A stretch of DNA of 64,000 bases from contig JAOSKE010000001.1 of the NCBI GenBank assembly GCA_027493775.1, positions 1 through 64,000 of the forward strand, read 5' to 3'. The DNA comes from Kiritimatiellia bacterium (GTDB lineage: Bacteria; Verrucomicrobiota; Kiritimatiellia; CAIVKH01). The notes under the pieces are model-generated. The model was given only the letters and a program-made list of their open reading frames with translations. It ran no database searches and was not told the DNA's origin. Both the position numbers and the translations under genes were made by a program. This document shows positions 17,255 through 27,571 of this stretch, piece by piece; within the stretch, counting starts at the first letter, position 1, and every line of letters begins with the position of its first letter.

Positions 17255-18454
17255 ATGTTCTCCAATCACACACCCGCCCCGCCAGACTCCATTCTCGGCC
17301 TGACCGAAGCGTGGAAAAATGATCCGAATCCGAACAAGGTCAACCTCGGCGTTGGGGTCTTTAAAGACGAGCAGGGCCGCACTCCGATTCTTGAATCGGT
17401 GAAAGAGGCTGAGGCGTATATTTTGAGCAGCGCGACGACCAAGTCGTACATGCCCATCGCCGGCGCGCCGGAATATCGGCAGCAGGTAAAGGCCCTGCTT
17501 TTCGGGGCCGCTCATCCCGTGCTTGCCGCAAATCGCGCACAAACCGCGCATACACCCGGCGGTACGGGTGCGTTGCGCGTCGGCGCGGATTTGCTGAAAA
17601 AGTTTTCCCCGTCTGCTTCGGTCTGGGTCAGCTCGCCGACATGGGCGAATCACAAGGGCGTGTTTCAGGGCGCGGGCTTTGCGACGAAGGAGTATCCTTA
17701 TTACGACTCGGCGACGAAGGGGCTGAATTTTTCCGCGATGCTGGAAACGCTGTCGGCTGTTCCTGCCGGCGATATTGTTTTGCTTCATGCGTGCTGTCAC
17801 AATCCGACTGGCGTGGATTTGTCCGCCGGGCAGTGGAAGGCCGTGGCGGCTGTTGCAAAAGAGCGCGGTTGGTTGCCGTTTTTGGACTTTGCGTATCAAG
17901 GCTATGGCGATGGTCTGGTTGAAGATCGCGCCGGTCTGCTTGCGCTTGCGGAGTCGTGTCCGGAATTTCTTGTTGCGAGTTCGTTCTCAAAAAATTTCGG
18001 CTTGTATCAGGAGCGTACCGGCGCGCTGACTTTGATCGGCGCCGACGCCGAAGCGACGGCTGCCTCGTTCAGTCACGCGCAGACGGTCATCCGCGTGAAC
18101 TATTCCAACCCACCCGCGCACGGCGGTTTGATTGTGAGCACAATTCTGGGCGACCCCGTGCGCCGTGCGAAGTGGGAGAGCGAGCTGGTTGCCATGCGCG
18201 AGCGCATCGCGCAGATTCGCGAAATGTTTGTGAAGGCTCTTGCCGCAAACGGTGTGCCCGGCGACTTCAGTTTCATTACGCGCCAAAAGGGAATGTTCTC
18301 CTTCAGCGGTTTGTCTGATGCGCAGGTCAAATTTTTGCGCGAGAAGAAGAGCATTTACATTGTCGGCGGCGGTCGAATTAACGTTGCAGGGATCACCGCG
18401 AAGAACGTCGAGTATCTTTGCGCGTCCATCCGCGAGTCCCTGGACCTCAAGTAG
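17255..18454 (+). CDS. Class I aspartate/aromatic-amino-acid aminotransferase
   Basis: A PLP enzyme of 399 residues of the AspC/TyrB type. It begins with the conserved DSILGLTEAWKNDPNPNKV and NLGVGVFKDEQGRTPIL. HACCHNPTGVDL is the ring-stacking region, and the Schiff-base lysine is in SSFSKNFGLYQERTGALT. The C-terminal Arg block is GGGRINVAGI. It starts 25 bases after the NDK stop with AGGAAAA before the ATG, probably co-transcribed. AspC and TyrB activities cannot be separated by eye. Confidence 0.85.
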   Translation: MFSNHTPAPPDSILGLTEAWKNDPNPNKVNLGVGVFKDEQGRTPILESVKEAEAYILSSATTKSYMPIAGAPEYRQQVKALLFGAAHPVLAANRAQTAHTPGGTGALRVGADLLKKFSPSASVWVSSPTWANHKGVFQGAGFATKEYPYYDSATKGLNFSAMLETLSAVPAGDIVLLHACCHNPTGVDLSAGQWKAVAAVAKERGWLPFLDFAYQGYGDGLVEDRAGLLALAESCPEFLVASSFSKNFGLYQERTGALTLIGADAEATAASFSHAQTVIRVNYSNPPAHGGLIVSTILGDPVRRAKWESELVAMRERIAQIREMFVKALAANGVPGDFSFITRQKGMFSFSGLSDAQVKFLREKKSIYIVGGGRINVAGITAKNVEYLCASIRESLDLK

Positions 18455-18541
18455 GCGCACCTGCCGATCAGCGATTCGGGCTGGCGTCGCTGCTGCGAAT
18501 ATGTTAAGAGCTGGGCTTCTTTAATTTCAGGAGACGAACGT

Positions 18542-19846
18542 ATGTCAGCTATCCGCTTCTCAATGGGCCAGAACGATATTCCGCGTCAGTGGTACAATTT
18601 GCTCGCGGATTTTCCGGAGCCGCTTCCGCCGCCGCTGCACCCTGGCACCAAGCAGCCGGTAGGTCTTTCCGACATGACGGCGATTTTTCCCGAGAACATC
18701 GTCATGCAGGAAATGTCGCCGGAGCGCTACATTGATATTCCCGATGAAGTGCGCGAAATCTACAGCCTCTGGCGGCCGACGCCGCTGCTCCGCGCCGTGC
18801 GGTTGGAGCGGGCGCTGAACACGCCAGCGCACATCTACTACAAATATGAAGGCGCGAGCCCTGCGGGCAGTCACAAGCCAAATAGCGCGGTGGCGCAGGC
18901 GTATTACAATCGCGAAGCGGGAACAAAGCGGATCGTCACTGAGACCGGTGCAGGGCAGTGGGGTTCCTCACTCGCGCTCGCGACAAAATTGTTCGGTATT
19001 GAGTGCGTCGTGTACATGGTTCGCGTGAGCTACGAACAGAAGCCGTATCGCAAAATGGCCATGCATACCTGGGGCGCCGAGGTTCATCCGAGTCCGAGCC
19101 GTCACACCGCGTTTGGTAGCAAAATTCTTGATGGTGACCCCAACTCGCCGGGCAGTCTCGGCATCGCCATCAGCGAGGCATTGGAAGATGTGTTGAAGTC
19201 GCCGAACACCAAGTACGCACTCGGTAGCGTGTTGAACCACGTCTGCATGCACCAAAGCGTGATCGGTCAGGAGTCCATCAAACAAATGGAACTCGCAGGC
19301 GAAGAGCCGGACATCGTGATTGGCTGCGCCGGTGGCGGAAGTAATTTTGCTGGTATCGCGTTCCCATGGATTCAGCGAAAGCTTGCGGGCAAGAAAGACT
19401 ATCGCCTCATCGCGGTCGAGCCCGCTTCCTGTCCGTCCTTGACCAAGGGTGAGCTGCGCTACGACTTTGGTGATACCGCTGGAATGACCCCGCTGTTGAT
19501 GATGCACACACTCGGCCATGATTTCATTCCGCCGAGCATTCACGCGGGTGGGTTGCGTTACCACGGGATGGCGCCGATGGTGAGCCATGCGTACAAGCTG
19601 GGCATCATCGAGGCTCTTGCACAACCCCAGACGAAGGTATTCGAAGCCGCCGTGACGTTTGCACGTACGGAAGGTTTGATTCCCGCGCCGGAAACTTCCC
19701 ACGCAATTTCCGCCGTCATTGACGAGGCGGTTCGTGCACGCGAGGAGAACAAGAAGAAGGTCATTCTGTTTAACCTCAGTGGCCACGGGCTGCTTGATCT
19801 CAGTTCGTATGAGCAGTATCTAACCGAAGGATTGAAGGACGAATAG
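18542..19846 (+). CDS. trpB2: TrpB2-type tryptophan synthase beta-like protein
   Basis: 434 residues, the long TrpB2 form rather than the roughly 400-residue TrpB1. PLP lysine in [10 protein letters not shown], phosphate loop [12 protein letters not shown], and the TrpB2 features [24 protein letters not shown] and [13 protein letters not shown]. The sequence [22 protein letters not shown] ends the fold. TrpB2 can make Trp from serine and indole, often without TrpA, and no trpA is near. The start is preceded by AGGAGACG at good spacing. Confidence 0.88.
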   Translation: MSAIRFSMGQNDIPRQWYNLLADFPEPLPPPLHPGTKQPVGLSDMTAIFPENIVMQEMSPERYIDIPDEVREIYSLWRPTPLLRAVRLERALNTPAHIYYKYEGASPAGSHKPNSAVAQAYYNREAGTKRIVTETGAGQWGSSLALATKLFGIECVVYMVRVSYEQKPYRKMAMHTWGAEVHPSPSRHTAFGSKILDGDPNSPGSLGIAISEALEDVLKSPNTKYALGSVLNHVCMHQSVIGQESIKQMELAGEEPDIVIGCAGGGSNFAGIAFPWIQRKLAGKKDYRLIAVEPASCPSLTKGELRYDFGDTAGMTPLLMMHTLGHDFIPPSIHAGGLRYHGMAPMVSHAYKLGIIEALAQPQTKVFEAAVTFARTEGLIPAPETSHAISAVIDEAVRAREENKKKVILFNLSGHGLLDLSSYEQYLTEGLKDE

Positions 19847-20019
19847 CCTCAGCTTATGCGCCACAGCGGGCGCAAAACCACAATTTTGCTATTGCGTCGC
19901 TACCTGCCGTTAAAGTAGTTAATTAAGGAGTCACGCCGGAGGAGTTTTTAGTCGCTGACTCAACGGGTGATAGAACAAGTATAGGCGACACTAGAAAGAG
20001 CGAGAGGTAGAGCAAGGTA

Positions 20020-20415
20020 GTGAACATATTCGTTGGCAATCTTCCGTACGGCGCGACGGACATGGATATTCGATCTGCGTTTGAAGCGTTTGGTACTGTC
20101 AGCTCGGCGAGCGTGATCCTGGACAAATTCACAGGCAAGTCGCGGGGCTTTGGCTTCGTCGAGATGCCCAACCGCGAGGAAGCCACAGCGGCTATCGCGG
20201 GATTGAACGAAAAAGACCTCAAGGGCCGCGCCCTCCGGGTCAATGAAGCTCAAGCTCGCGAAGAACGCCCACGGCGTGAACGTCGCGAATGGAGTGGCGG
20301 CGGTGGTGGTGGCGGTGGCGGCGGCGACCGTGGTGGACGCGGTGGCGGCGGCTTCCGTGGCGACCGCGGAGAACGTGGCGGCTATCGCGATCGCAGCGAC
20401 CGGGGCGGTTACTAA
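20020..20415 (+). CDS. RNA-binding protein with RRM and Gly/Arg-rich tail
   Basis: A single RRM at residues 1-80: RNP2 is IFVGNLPYG and RNP1 is KSRGFGFVEM. A 45-residue tail is built of glycine, arginine and aspartate (RGG-like). It resembles the cold-inducible Rbp proteins of cyanobacteria and other phyla, thought to act on mRNA folding in the cold. It starts at GTG, with GAGAGG and AAGG ahead of it. About 170 bases of untranslated sequence precede it, and a strong terminator follows. Confidence 0.88.
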   Translation: MNIFVGNLPYGATDMDIRSAFEAFGTVSSASVILDKFTGKSRGFGFVEMPNREEATAAIAGLNEKDLKGRALRVNEAQAREERPRRERREWSGGGGGGGGGGDRGGRGGGGFRGDRGERGGYRDRSDRGGY

Positions 20416-20445
20416 AACCGACTCGCTCTAACAATTAAATACGAA

Positions 20446-20479
20446 ACAGCCGTTCGCTCGCGCGGACGGCTGTTTTTTT
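20446..20479 (+). terminator. Intrinsic terminator after the RRM gene
   Basis: ACAGCCGT (20446-20453) pairs with ACGGCTGT (20466-20473), and a run of T follows to 20479. It lies between convergent genes and could also act weakly on ispA transcripts, which have A residues on that side. Confidence 0.85.
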
Positions 20480-20527
20480 GTCGGTATCGTATGAATCGCC
20501 GACATTTGTTCCAGAGTGCCGGGCGAA

Positions 20528-21412
20528 TCAGAATTTGCGCGCGGCCACGAAGTCGGCGATTGCCGCGAGAGGCGTGATGTTGCCGGGGAGTGTTTGCAGG
20601 TTTTCTTTCGCCTCCGCAACCAATGTTTGGGCGCGGCGCCGGGATTCGTCAATGCCGTGAACGGCGACATAGGTTAATTTTCCGCGTTTGGCGTCGGTGC
20701 CGGTGTTTTTTCCGAGTGCGTCGCGATGGGATGTGGCGTTGAGAAGGTCGTCCGCAATTTGGAACGCAACTCCGATTCTATTTCCATATTCGCTGAGCGC
20801 TTCGATGTGCGCAGATGTTCCGCCACCGGCTATCGCGCCCATGCGCAGCGCGGCGCGGAGAAGGTCGGCGGTTTTGTGGAAATGAATGTAGTCCACGAGT
20901 TCCGCGTCCGACGCGCGACCTTCAGCGGCAAGATCCTCAACCTGTCCCGCAATGACGCCCGAACTTCCCGTTGCGCGCGCGAGTTCCGCAATGAGCGCGG
21001 TGGGTGCGTGCGGCATCGGCGCGATACAGTCCGCCAGCCATTCAAACGCCATGGTCAGGAGTGCGTCGCCTGCCAAAATCGCGTTTGCCTCGCCGAACTT
21101 CACATGGCAGGTCGGTCGCCCTCGGCGGAGCAAATCGTCATCCATTGCGGGGAGGTCGTCGTGAACCAGCGTATAGGTGTGAAGCAGCTCCACCGCCGCG
21201 CCGGGGCGCAGCGCGGAAGTTGCCGCGCCGCCAACAGCCTCTGCTGCGGCCATACAGAGGATGGGGCGGATGCGTTTTGCTTCGCCGAAAATGCTGTAGC
21301 GCATTGCTTCGTGCAGAACGGCGGGGCGCGTGGAGGCGGCGGGCAGGTGGCGATCCAGATAATCGTCCACCTGCATTCGTCGAACCGAAAGATAGCTTGG
21401 CAAATCGAACAT
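20528..21412 (-). CDS. ispA: Polyprenyl (farnesyl/geranylgeranyl) diphosphate synthase
   Basis: A trans-prenyltransferase of 294 residues in the IspA family that condenses IPP with allylic diphosphates. The first Asp-rich motif is VHDDLPAMDDDLLRRG. The second is FQIADDLLN, with Asn where the last Asp of DDxxD normally stands. GEAKRIRPIL is the substrate-binding Lys/Arg block and GKLTYV the late conserved segment. The small residues before the first Asp-rich motif suggest a short product (C15-C20), which is inference. The ATG at 21412 begins MFDLPSYLSV. Confidence 0.88.
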   Translation of the reverse strand: MFDLPSYLSVRRMQVDDYLDRHLPAASTRPAVLHEAMRYSIFGEAKRIRPILCMAAAEAVGGAATSALRPGAAVELLHTYTLVHDDLPAMDDDLLRRGRPTCHVKFGEANAILAGDALLTMAFEWLADCIAPMPHAPTALIAELARATGSSGVIAGQVEDLAAEGRASDAELVDYIHFHKTADLLRAALRMGAIAGGGTSAHIEALSEYGNRIGVAFQIADDLLNATSHRDALGKNTGTDAKRGKLTYVAVHGIDESRRRAQTLVAEAKENLQTLPGNITPLAAIADFVAARKF

Positions 21413-21534
21413 GGGTGGACGGTAGCGCGGGTCGCTTCGATTCGCCAGCCCGCAAATCCGTGGCTCGCCTCACTATTTGACAGGCGGGGAGGCGACACAT
21501 ACTCTGTTCCGCTGTTTGTCAGGGATTTTTTTAC

Positions 21535-21848
21535 ATGCCGACCTACGAATACGAATGCAAAAAATGCGGTTGCGAATTTGAGCGCTTTCAGCGCATGAGC
21601 GATCCGCCGTTGAAGCGCTGTCCGAAATGCAGGGGCGCCGTGCGTCGCAAAATCGGAACCGGCGGGGGCTGTTGTTCAAAGGCAGCGGTTTTTATATTAC
21701 GGACTATCGCAGCGAGGGGTATAAGAAGGCTGCGGAGAAGGCAAATGAAAGCCGTGCGCCGAAGAGCGAGGGCAGTCCGGCAAAAGAACCGGCTCCGGCG
21801 AAATCCGCTGCGAAGGAAAAGGCGAAACCCGCGAAAAAGGCGACATAA
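21535..21848 (+). CDS. FmdB-family zinc-ribbon protein (one frame break)
   Basis: MPTYEYECKKCGCEFERF with a second CPKC pair makes the FmdB/regulatory-protein zinc ribbon of about 50 residues. One G missing from the G5 run 21664-21668 breaks the frame. Restoring it gives the expected GGLLFKGSGFYITDYRSEGY, followed by a Lys/Ala/Pro-rich tail. The repaired frame ends TAATG, overlapping the next gene's start by one base, which supports the repair. Function is unknown beyond metal binding; it may be a small accessory RNA- or protein-binding factor. Confidence 0.8.
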
Positions 21849-22543
21849 TGGCCGAAATTAAATGTAGCAAATGCGGCGCGGTGACTTCTGTCGGCCGCAA
21901 GTTCTGCTTGAAATGCGGCGCGGAGCTGGACATCAAAAACCTCGTGCACGGCGGCGGTACAGGGGGCGGGCGCAAACTCTTTCGTCTCGTGCGTACGCTG
22001 ATTCTTCTCGGACTGCTTATTTCCTTTGTTCAGATGCTGCGCACAGTGCCGCCGCAGGGGCGCGTGGGCACGGAGGCGGATGCCGATAGATTTGTCGCCC
22101 GTTTGCAGAAGCTTGAAGCCGGGATTGTGAATGGAACGCCGACAGAAGAGATTTTGTCCGAAGCGGAACTGAATGCGTATCTCCACCGATTGCTCTTGAA
22201 CAGTCCCACACGAATTTCAGAAGGTTACCTGAAGTCGGAGATAACGGATGTCCGCGCACAGATGTTGCCCGGCACATTGATCGTTGTCTGGACGGCAAAG
22301 TATGGGGCGCTGACGCTGAGTTACGACGTTGTATGCGCGCCGAAGATTGAGGATAAACGGGGCTTGAGCTTCGAGCTGAGCAGACTTCGCGTGGGTCACC
22401 TGCCACTGCCGGGGCGGGTGGGGACGTGGGCGGCGAAACGGCTTGCGCGGATGTTTGAGAGCCTTAAATCTGAGCATCGGGTCGTGTCCGCGTTGACGGA
22501 CTTTCGCATAATTGAAGGACGCGCCCGGGCACGAATTCAGTGA
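21848..22543 (+). CDS. Zinc-ribbon membrane-anchored protein of unknown function
   Basis: 231 residues. The N-terminal double-cysteine ribbon has CSKCGAVTSVGRKFCLKCG. After a Gly-rich linker a single membrane helix follows (TLILLGLLISFVQML, about 47-62), then a 150-residue soluble domain without recognised motifs. The ribbon would face the cytoplasm and the C-terminal domain the periplasm. Its ATG overlaps the fmdB stop and the next ATPase starts 20 bases on, so the three are an operon. No specific function can be given. Confidence 0.7.
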   Translation: MAEIKCSKCGAVTSVGRKFCLKCGAELDIKNLVHGGGTGGGRKLFRLVRTLILLGLLISFVQMLRTVPPQGRVGTEADADRFVARLQKLEAGIVNGTPTEEILSEAELNAYLHRLLLNSPTRISEGYLKSEITDVRAQMLPGTLIVVWTAKYGALTLSYDVVCAPKIEDKRGLSFELSRLRVGHLPLPGRVGTWAAKRLARMFESLKSEHRVVSALTDFRIIEGRARARIQ

Positions 22544-22562
22544 GCGGGTTGAAAGGAAGGGC

Positions 22563-24281
22563 ATGAAGGATAAACAAGAGTTTTTTGAGATGCTCGGCGA
22601 GATTGACGGGCGGGATTTCTCCGAATACGGGCGAATCATCGGCGACTACGATTTCTCGCGCTACATTCTCAAGGTGACGCGCGTCCCCGGCGAAGCCGAA
22701 GACACGCATACGATTTTTGTCGTTCGTGTTCCGACCGCTGTTGCAGGATTCCCGCCTAACCTCTACACGACGGCGATCCGTCGCACCGCGCTGGAAGATT
22801 TGCTGGTGCGCAAAGTTTCCGCCGCTATCGAAAAGGTGACGGCGTACGACGATCAGGGCATATCCCGCCGCTATCTTTCTGCCGCGACACCGGGGCAGAA
22901 GATTCTTCCGCGTTCCGCGCTGGTGATTTCGGACGACTTCATTGAGGCACGATTGACCGTTCAGCTTCCGTCCCGTCGCGGAAGTATTTTGGGCGAAGAA
23001 GCGCGTCATATTTTCTTTGAAGAGCTGCCGAGGGTCGTCAATTCGGCCCTGATCTTTTGCAATCTCGAAGAGACCGAGGTTCATCAATTTGTGGATTTAA
23101 TGGAAGACGCCGATGCGATTCGTCAGGCGCTTCCGACGCGCGGGTTGATCGGGTTTGTCGGCGAAGGCGCGTTTCTGATCCGCATGGATCGCTCGGATCG
23201 CCCCGATTATGATCGCGATGTACCGTTGATTGTACCGGATGAGTTGCTGATAGATATGGATGTGCCGAACAAGGGGCGCATACGCGGGTTGGGCATTCCC
23301 AGTGGTATCACGGTGATTTTGGGCGACGCCTATTCCGGGCGCACAGAGCTGATGAAGGCGCTCGCCGCAGGAATCTACAACCATGTACCCGGCGATGGCC
23401 GCGAGTATGTGATTGTCTCGCCGGACGCGGTGTATATCGCGGCGGAGGATCGGCGCAGTGTGCAGCGCGTGGACATTGCGGCGTTTGTCCGGCAGAACCC
23501 GGCCGGTCGTGATGTGCGCCAATACACGACGACGCACGCAGATCCGTGCGCGGCGGAAGCTGCCGCTGTTGCAGAGGCGCTCGAGGTCGGTGCGCGGGCA
23601 TTGTTGTTCGATGAGTCCGATTCCAACTCCGGATTCCTCTGCGAAGATTCGCGGTTGAAGGGATTGGCCGCAGGTGTTGATCCTCGCTTGATCCCGCTAT
23701 CCGTCTGCGCACGGCAGATGGCCGATGACTTGGGAATCTCAATCGTTGTCGCAGGGGCGTCGTCGGTGACGGAGTTTATTCCGGTCGCCGATACGGTGTT
23801 GCGGATTGACGACTATCAAGTTTCCGACGTCACTCGCGAGGCGAAGCAATTGGCGATACAGACGTCCGAATTGAAGCCGGATGCCTCGGCGCTGAAGCGT
23901 CTCGTTGAGTACTCGCGCTGGGTGGTTCCGAGCAGTCTCGATCCGACTTCCGGCCGGCATGACGCCGTGGTGGGCGCAGAGTCGTTGAACCAGTTGCGGT
24001 TCGGAAACTACGTCATTGATCTGACTGCTGTGGCGCAGTTGGCCGATACGTATCAGACCGAGACCATCGGCCTGATTCTCTACTACGCGAAAAACCGTTA
24101 TCTGGACGAAGGCCGTCCGATTCGTGAGCTACTCGATCTGATTGATCGCGACCTCAGCACGGAAGGGCTGGAGTGTTTGACGCGCGACCTGCGCGGAGAC
24201 CTTGCTCGTCCGCGCCGCTACGAGATTGCAGCAGCGCTGAATCGCCTATTGTCGCTGCGCGTTTCACGCGCGGCTGATTAA
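22563..24281 (+). CDS. ABC-class predicted ATPase (COG3044-type)
   Basis: A 572-residue member of the large predicted ABC-class ATPases. The region [28 protein letters not shown] is the P-loop; the usual Lys of GKS/T is Arg here (SGRT). [13 protein letters not shown] is the family hallmark after the P-loop, [14 protein letters not shown] is the Walker-B-like region, and [19 protein letters not shown] follows. The family role is unknown. The ATG at 22563 follows GGAAGGGC. It is in one run with the FmdB and zinc-ribbon genes upstream and dtd downstream. The P-loop substitution could weaken ATP hydrolysis. Confidence 0.75.
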   Translation: MKDKQEFFEMLGEIDGRDFSEYGRIIGDYDFSRYILKVTRVPGEAEDTHTIFVVRVPTAVAGFPPNLYTTAIRRTALEDLLVRKVSAAIEKVTAYDDQGISRRYLSAATPGQKILPRSALVISDDFIEARLTVQLPSRRGSILGEEARHIFFEELPRVVNSALIFCNLEETEVHQFVDLMEDADAIRQALPTRGLIGFVGEGAFLIRMDRSDRPDYDRDVPLIVPDELLIDMDVPNKGRIRGLGIPSGITVILGDAYSGRTELMKALAAGIYNHVPGDGREYVIVSPDAVYIAAEDRRSVQRVDIAAFVRQNPAGRDVRQYTTTHADPCAAEAAAVAEALEVGARALLFDESDSNSGFLCEDSRLKGLAAGVDPRLIPLSVCARQMADDLGISIVVAGASSVTEFIPVADTVLRIDDYQVSDVTREAKQLAIQTSELKPDASALKRLVEYSRWVVPSSLDPTSGRHDAVVGAESLNQLRFGNYVIDLTAVAQLADTYQTETIGLILYYAKNRYLDEGRPIRELLDLIDRDLSTEGLECLTRDLRGDLARPRRYEIAAALNRLLSLRVSRAAD

Positions 24282-24295
24282 GACGCTCCGGTGAA

Positions 24296-24751
24296 ATGAA
24301 ACTGGTTGTCCAGCGCGTAAATCGGGCCCGCGTGCTGGTGGAGAATGAAGAGGTCGCGGCCATCGGCTGCGGTTTTCTAATTCTCTGCGGCGTCGGTCGC
24401 GACGATACCCCTGCGGATCGTGAATACCTTGCGCGCAAAGTCATGAACCTTCGCGTCTTTGACGACGCGCATGGCAAAATGAATCTCGCCCCGCGCGATG
24501 TGAATGCGGAGTTCCTTGTGGTCAGCCAGTTCACGCTGTTCGGAGACTGTGCGCGGGGGAATCGCCCGAGTTATCTCGACGCCGCGCCGCCGGAGGAAGG
24601 GGAGGCGGGCTACGAGTCATTTGTCGCGTTGTTGCGCGATGCGGGGTTTGGAGTCGGAACCGGACGCTTCGGCGCGTATATGCGCGTGGAATTGGAGAAT
24701 GACGGGCCGGTGACGTTGCTGCTTGAAAGTCAGGGGCGGGCTTCACCGTGA
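24296..24751 (+). CDS. dtd: D-aminoacyl-tRNA deacylase
   Basis: A proofreading enzyme that hydrolyses D-amino acids (and Gly from tRNA-Ala) off tRNA. It has 151 residues and begins [16 protein letters not shown]. The active-site motifs are [18 protein letters not shown] and [18 protein letters not shown], including the cross-subunit Gly-cis-Pro in DGPVT. The stop overlaps the next gene's GTG start. It is cytoplasmic and homodimeric in known relatives. Confidence 0.93.
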   Translation: MKLVVQRVNRARVLVENEEVAAIGCGFLILCGVGRDDTPADREYLARKVMNLRVFDDAHGKMNLAPRDVNAEFLVVSQFTLFGDCARGNRPSYLDAAPPEEGEAGYESFVALLRDAGFGVGTGRFGAYMRVELENDGPVTLLLESQGRASP

Positions 24752-26028
24752 AAATCGCGCGTATGTCCTTTTGGGGAATTGCGCTGCTTGCGTGCGTGAT
24801 GACGCCGTGTGAGTTTGCGTTGGGCGCAGAGCCCCCGCCACAACAACGACTCCTGCGGACGCGCACGGTGTTTAGCGCGACGCGGCGTTTTGTTGTCACG
24901 GGTCTGCCGGCGGATCGCGCGACGGAGCTTGCGCAATGGGCGGAGGGCGTCGCGGATCGAATGGCGGCAGCGCTTGGCGCCATTCCATTTGATCTCGCAC
25001 AGCCGCTTCAAATTGAATCGGGGACAGGCCCGAACATGGAGCCGCTGATTCGTGTCGCGCAGGGGTGTCGCGATGGAGAAATCCGGCAGACTTTGACGCT
25101 GCGCGGATTGGATGCACTGGATATTGAGCAAGCGGAAGAGGCCTTGGGCGGGTTGTTGATTAATCGCTACGCGCAGGCGATGCAGGACGCGACCGCGCGC
25201 TGTCTCGAGCCGGCGCACGTGCCGGACTGGCTTGCCATCGGCTTGATTCATCGCAGCCGGAGCGATTTGCGGCGTCGCGACCAGACGGTTGCATTTGAGC
25301 GGTGGAACGTTGGGGAGCTTTTATCTTTTCCGGCCTTGATTGAAAGTTTCGTGATGCCACAGGGGCGCTGGCCGCAGAAGGCGGATGCGATGTTGCTGGT
25401 GGATTGGTTGATGGCCGGGCCGCGTGAGAAGGATTTGCTGCTCGATGCGCTTCGCCTGCAGGCGAACGGATACCCGCCCGACGCCGGGTGGTGGGCGAAG
25501 CAGACCGTCGGGCAGGCGGATCCCGCTCGCGCGGAGCGCACGTGGGATTTGTGGATTGCGGAACAACGTGCCCGCGCACGCGCTTCGACTTTTGGCGACG
25601 TTCAAAATTTGTTGGGCATGAACTTCATTAAGCGGTACGACCTAGAATCGGCTGGTGGCCCGGTTGAGCTGAGCGATGAACCGCTTTCCTCATTAATTTC
25701 TCATCGTGGCGAGCCTTGGACCCGCTCGTTCTCCGTGCGCCTCGCGTTGAGGTTTCGTTTGGAATCCATCGGGCAGGAGGATGAGGCGGTGGCTGTTGCC
25801 GAGGGGTATGCGCGATTTCTTGATCAGATGGCAAAGGGCGTAGCGGCGCGAAAATTGCGAGAGCTATGGAAAGAGGCGGAGGAGCGTCGAATCGCCTTCG
25901 AGACCGTTGTTGCGACGAGGCGACGCTATCTTGATGTGGTGGAAGATCGGCTGCGTTCGGGCGCGGGCGGGCCGAGCGCGGTTCAGCGCTATCTTGACTC
26001 CGTGGAGCAGCGGCTGACGACGCCCTGA
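24748..26028 (+). CDS. Hypothetical exported protein
   Basis: 426 residues with a hydrophobic N-terminal signal ([25 protein letters not shown]). Neither motif nor domain is recognised. The Trp- and Arg-rich body has stretches like [12 protein letters not shown] and [22 protein letters not shown], possibly a gluzincin-like fold that has lost its HExxH, but I cannot show this. The C-terminal 80 residues are helical and charged (coiled coil). The GTG at 24748 overlaps the dtd stop by four bases (GTGA); ATG 24763 is the alternative. It is translationally coupled to dtd. Confidence 0.55.
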   Translation: MKIARMSFWGIALLACVMTPCEFALGAEPPPQQRLLRTRTVFSATRRFVVTGLPADRATELAQWAEGVADRMAAALGAIPFDLAQPLQIESGTGPNMEPLIRVAQGCRDGEIRQTLTLRGLDALDIEQAEEALGGLLINRYAQAMQDATARCLEPAHVPDWLAIGLIHRSRSDLRRRDQTVAFERWNVGELLSFPALIESFVMPQGRWPQKADAMLLVDWLMAGPREKDLLLDALRLQANGYPPDAGWWAKQTVGQADPARAERTWDLWIAEQRARARASTFGDVQNLLGMNFIKRYDLESAGGPVELSDEPLSSLISHRGEPWTRSFSVRLALRFRLESIGQEDEAVAVAEGYARFLDQMAKGVAARKLRELWKEAEERRIAFETVVATRRRYLDVVEDRLRSGAGGPSAVQRYLDSVEQRLTTP

Positions 26029-26099
26029 GTTTGCCCGTGCAAAACCGAGGGAATGTCCGTACGCTTTGCCCGCAGCAGGTTCATGCACAGAGGTGATTT

Positions 26100-27407
26100 A
26101 TGGTGAAAGCAAAGAAGAGTGCGCCACGCGCGACAACAGTGGGCGCAATTGATCCGGAAGTCCTCGTATTCACGGCGGGGCGGGATGTGATTCTTGATCA
26201 CGCTCTGGTCGAGGTGGACTGTCTCGGCACGGCGGCGCATGTGGTGATGTTGAGCCGGATGAAGGTCAGCCCGCCCGTGTTGACGGAGCGTGAGTGCAGC
26301 AGTGTTTTGGGCGAGCTGCGGAAGATTGTCGAGCAAGCGCGGGCCGGGCGATTCAAGATCACAATTGCAGATCAGGATGCGCACCTTGCGGTTGAGCGGA
26401 CGCTGACCGCGGCGCTGGGCGATGTCGGGAAAAAAGTGCATACAGCGCGGAGCCGGAACGATCAGGTTGCGCTTGATCTTCGTCTGTTTGCGCGGAATGA
26501 AATTCTCGGGACGCTGGAGGAGTCCGTCGCTCTGGCGAGGACGTTGCTCGCGTTTGCGCGCAAGCATGTGGCTGTGCCGATGGTCGGTCGGACGCACATG
26601 CAGCCGGGGATGCCGAGTTCTGTTGGACTGTGGGCGTCTGCATTTGCGGAAGAGCTGGCCGATGGAATGGAGTTGCTCATGGCGCTGTTTGAACTGAACA
26701 ACCGTTCCCCACTCGGCTCTGCGGCGAGCTATGGCGTGCCGCTGCCGATTGACCGCGCCCTTGTCGCGCGGTTGTTGGGCTTTGATTGCGCCGCACACAA
26801 TGTTTTGTATGCAAATCAGGGGCGGGGCCGACTTGAATCGCTGCTGCTCGATGGGTACAGCCAGTTAATGCTGACCCTGTCAAAACTGGCGCAGGATCTG
26901 ATGCTATTCACGATGCCGGAATTCAACTACTTCGCGCTGCCGGCGGCCTATTGCACGGGCAGCAGCATTATGCCGCAGAAGAAGAATCCCGATGTGCTGG
27001 AGCTTGTCCGCGCAAAGGCGGCGAAAGTACGCGCCGCCGCGAGCGCGGTCTTTGATATCTGCCGCGGGCTGCCGTCTGGCTACAATCGCGATTTGCAAGA
27101 GGCGAAAGAGCCGTTCATGGAGGGGATTGCAACAACCCGCGCAAGCCTTCGCGTGATGAACGGGTTGGTTTCCGGGATGGGTGTGAACCGCGAGGCGTTA
27201 TTAAAGGGCTTTACTTCTGATGTGTTTGCGACAGACCGCGCATTGGAGCTGGTGGGAGAGGGGATGCCGTTTCGCGACGCATACCACCACGTAAAAAACA
27301 ATCTCCACGAACTGGCGGGAACGGATCCGGCTCAGGCGATTCGCAAAAAGACGCATGTCGGAGCGCCGTATGGTTTGGATTTTGCATGGATGAAAAAAAC
27401 GGGTTGA
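26100..27407 (+). CDS. argH: Argininosuccinate lyase
   Basis: Cleaves argininosuccinate to arginine and fumarate, the last step of arginine synthesis. 435 residues. The lyase superfamily signature GSSIMPQKKNPD carries the catalytic Ser loop. TARSRNDQVALDLRLF and MVGRTHMQPGMPSS supply the substrate-binding and catalytic His residues. SAASYGVPLPIDR and FTSDVFATDRALELV are ArgH-specific. A GAGGTGATTTATGG start. It stands alone, with no other arg genes nearby. The C-terminus is slightly shorter than in many homologues. Confidence 0.93.
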   Translation: MVKAKKSAPRATTVGAIDPEVLVFTAGRDVILDHALVEVDCLGTAAHVVMLSRMKVSPPVLTERECSSVLGELRKIVEQARAGRFKITIADQDAHLAVERTLTAALGDVGKKVHTARSRNDQVALDLRLFARNEILGTLEESVALARTLLAFARKHVAVPMVGRTHMQPGMPSSVGLWASAFAEELADGMELLMALFELNNRSPLGSAASYGVPLPIDRALVARLLGFDCAAHNVLYANQGRGRLESLLLDGYSQLMLTLSKLAQDLMLFTMPEFNYFALPAAYCTGSSIMPQKKNPDVLELVRAKAAKVRAAASAVFDICRGLPSGYNRDLQEAKEPFMEGIATTRASLRVMNGLVSGMGVNREALLKGFTSDVFATDRALELVGEGMPFRDAYHHVKNNLHELAGTDPAQAIRKKTHVGAPYGLDFAWMKKTG

Positions 27408-27571
27408 CGCTCCAGCTCGATTTGCGACAGCCGAAGCGCATAAGTTGTCAAAAATTGCCGATAAACTTCTCTGGCATCCTTCTTGCTAACTATTCAGCCG
27501 ACCTTGGCGTGTGCTGTATGCGTCGCATAAGACGACGGGGAGGCCGCGCAATTTCAGGGAGAGGCTGGAAA

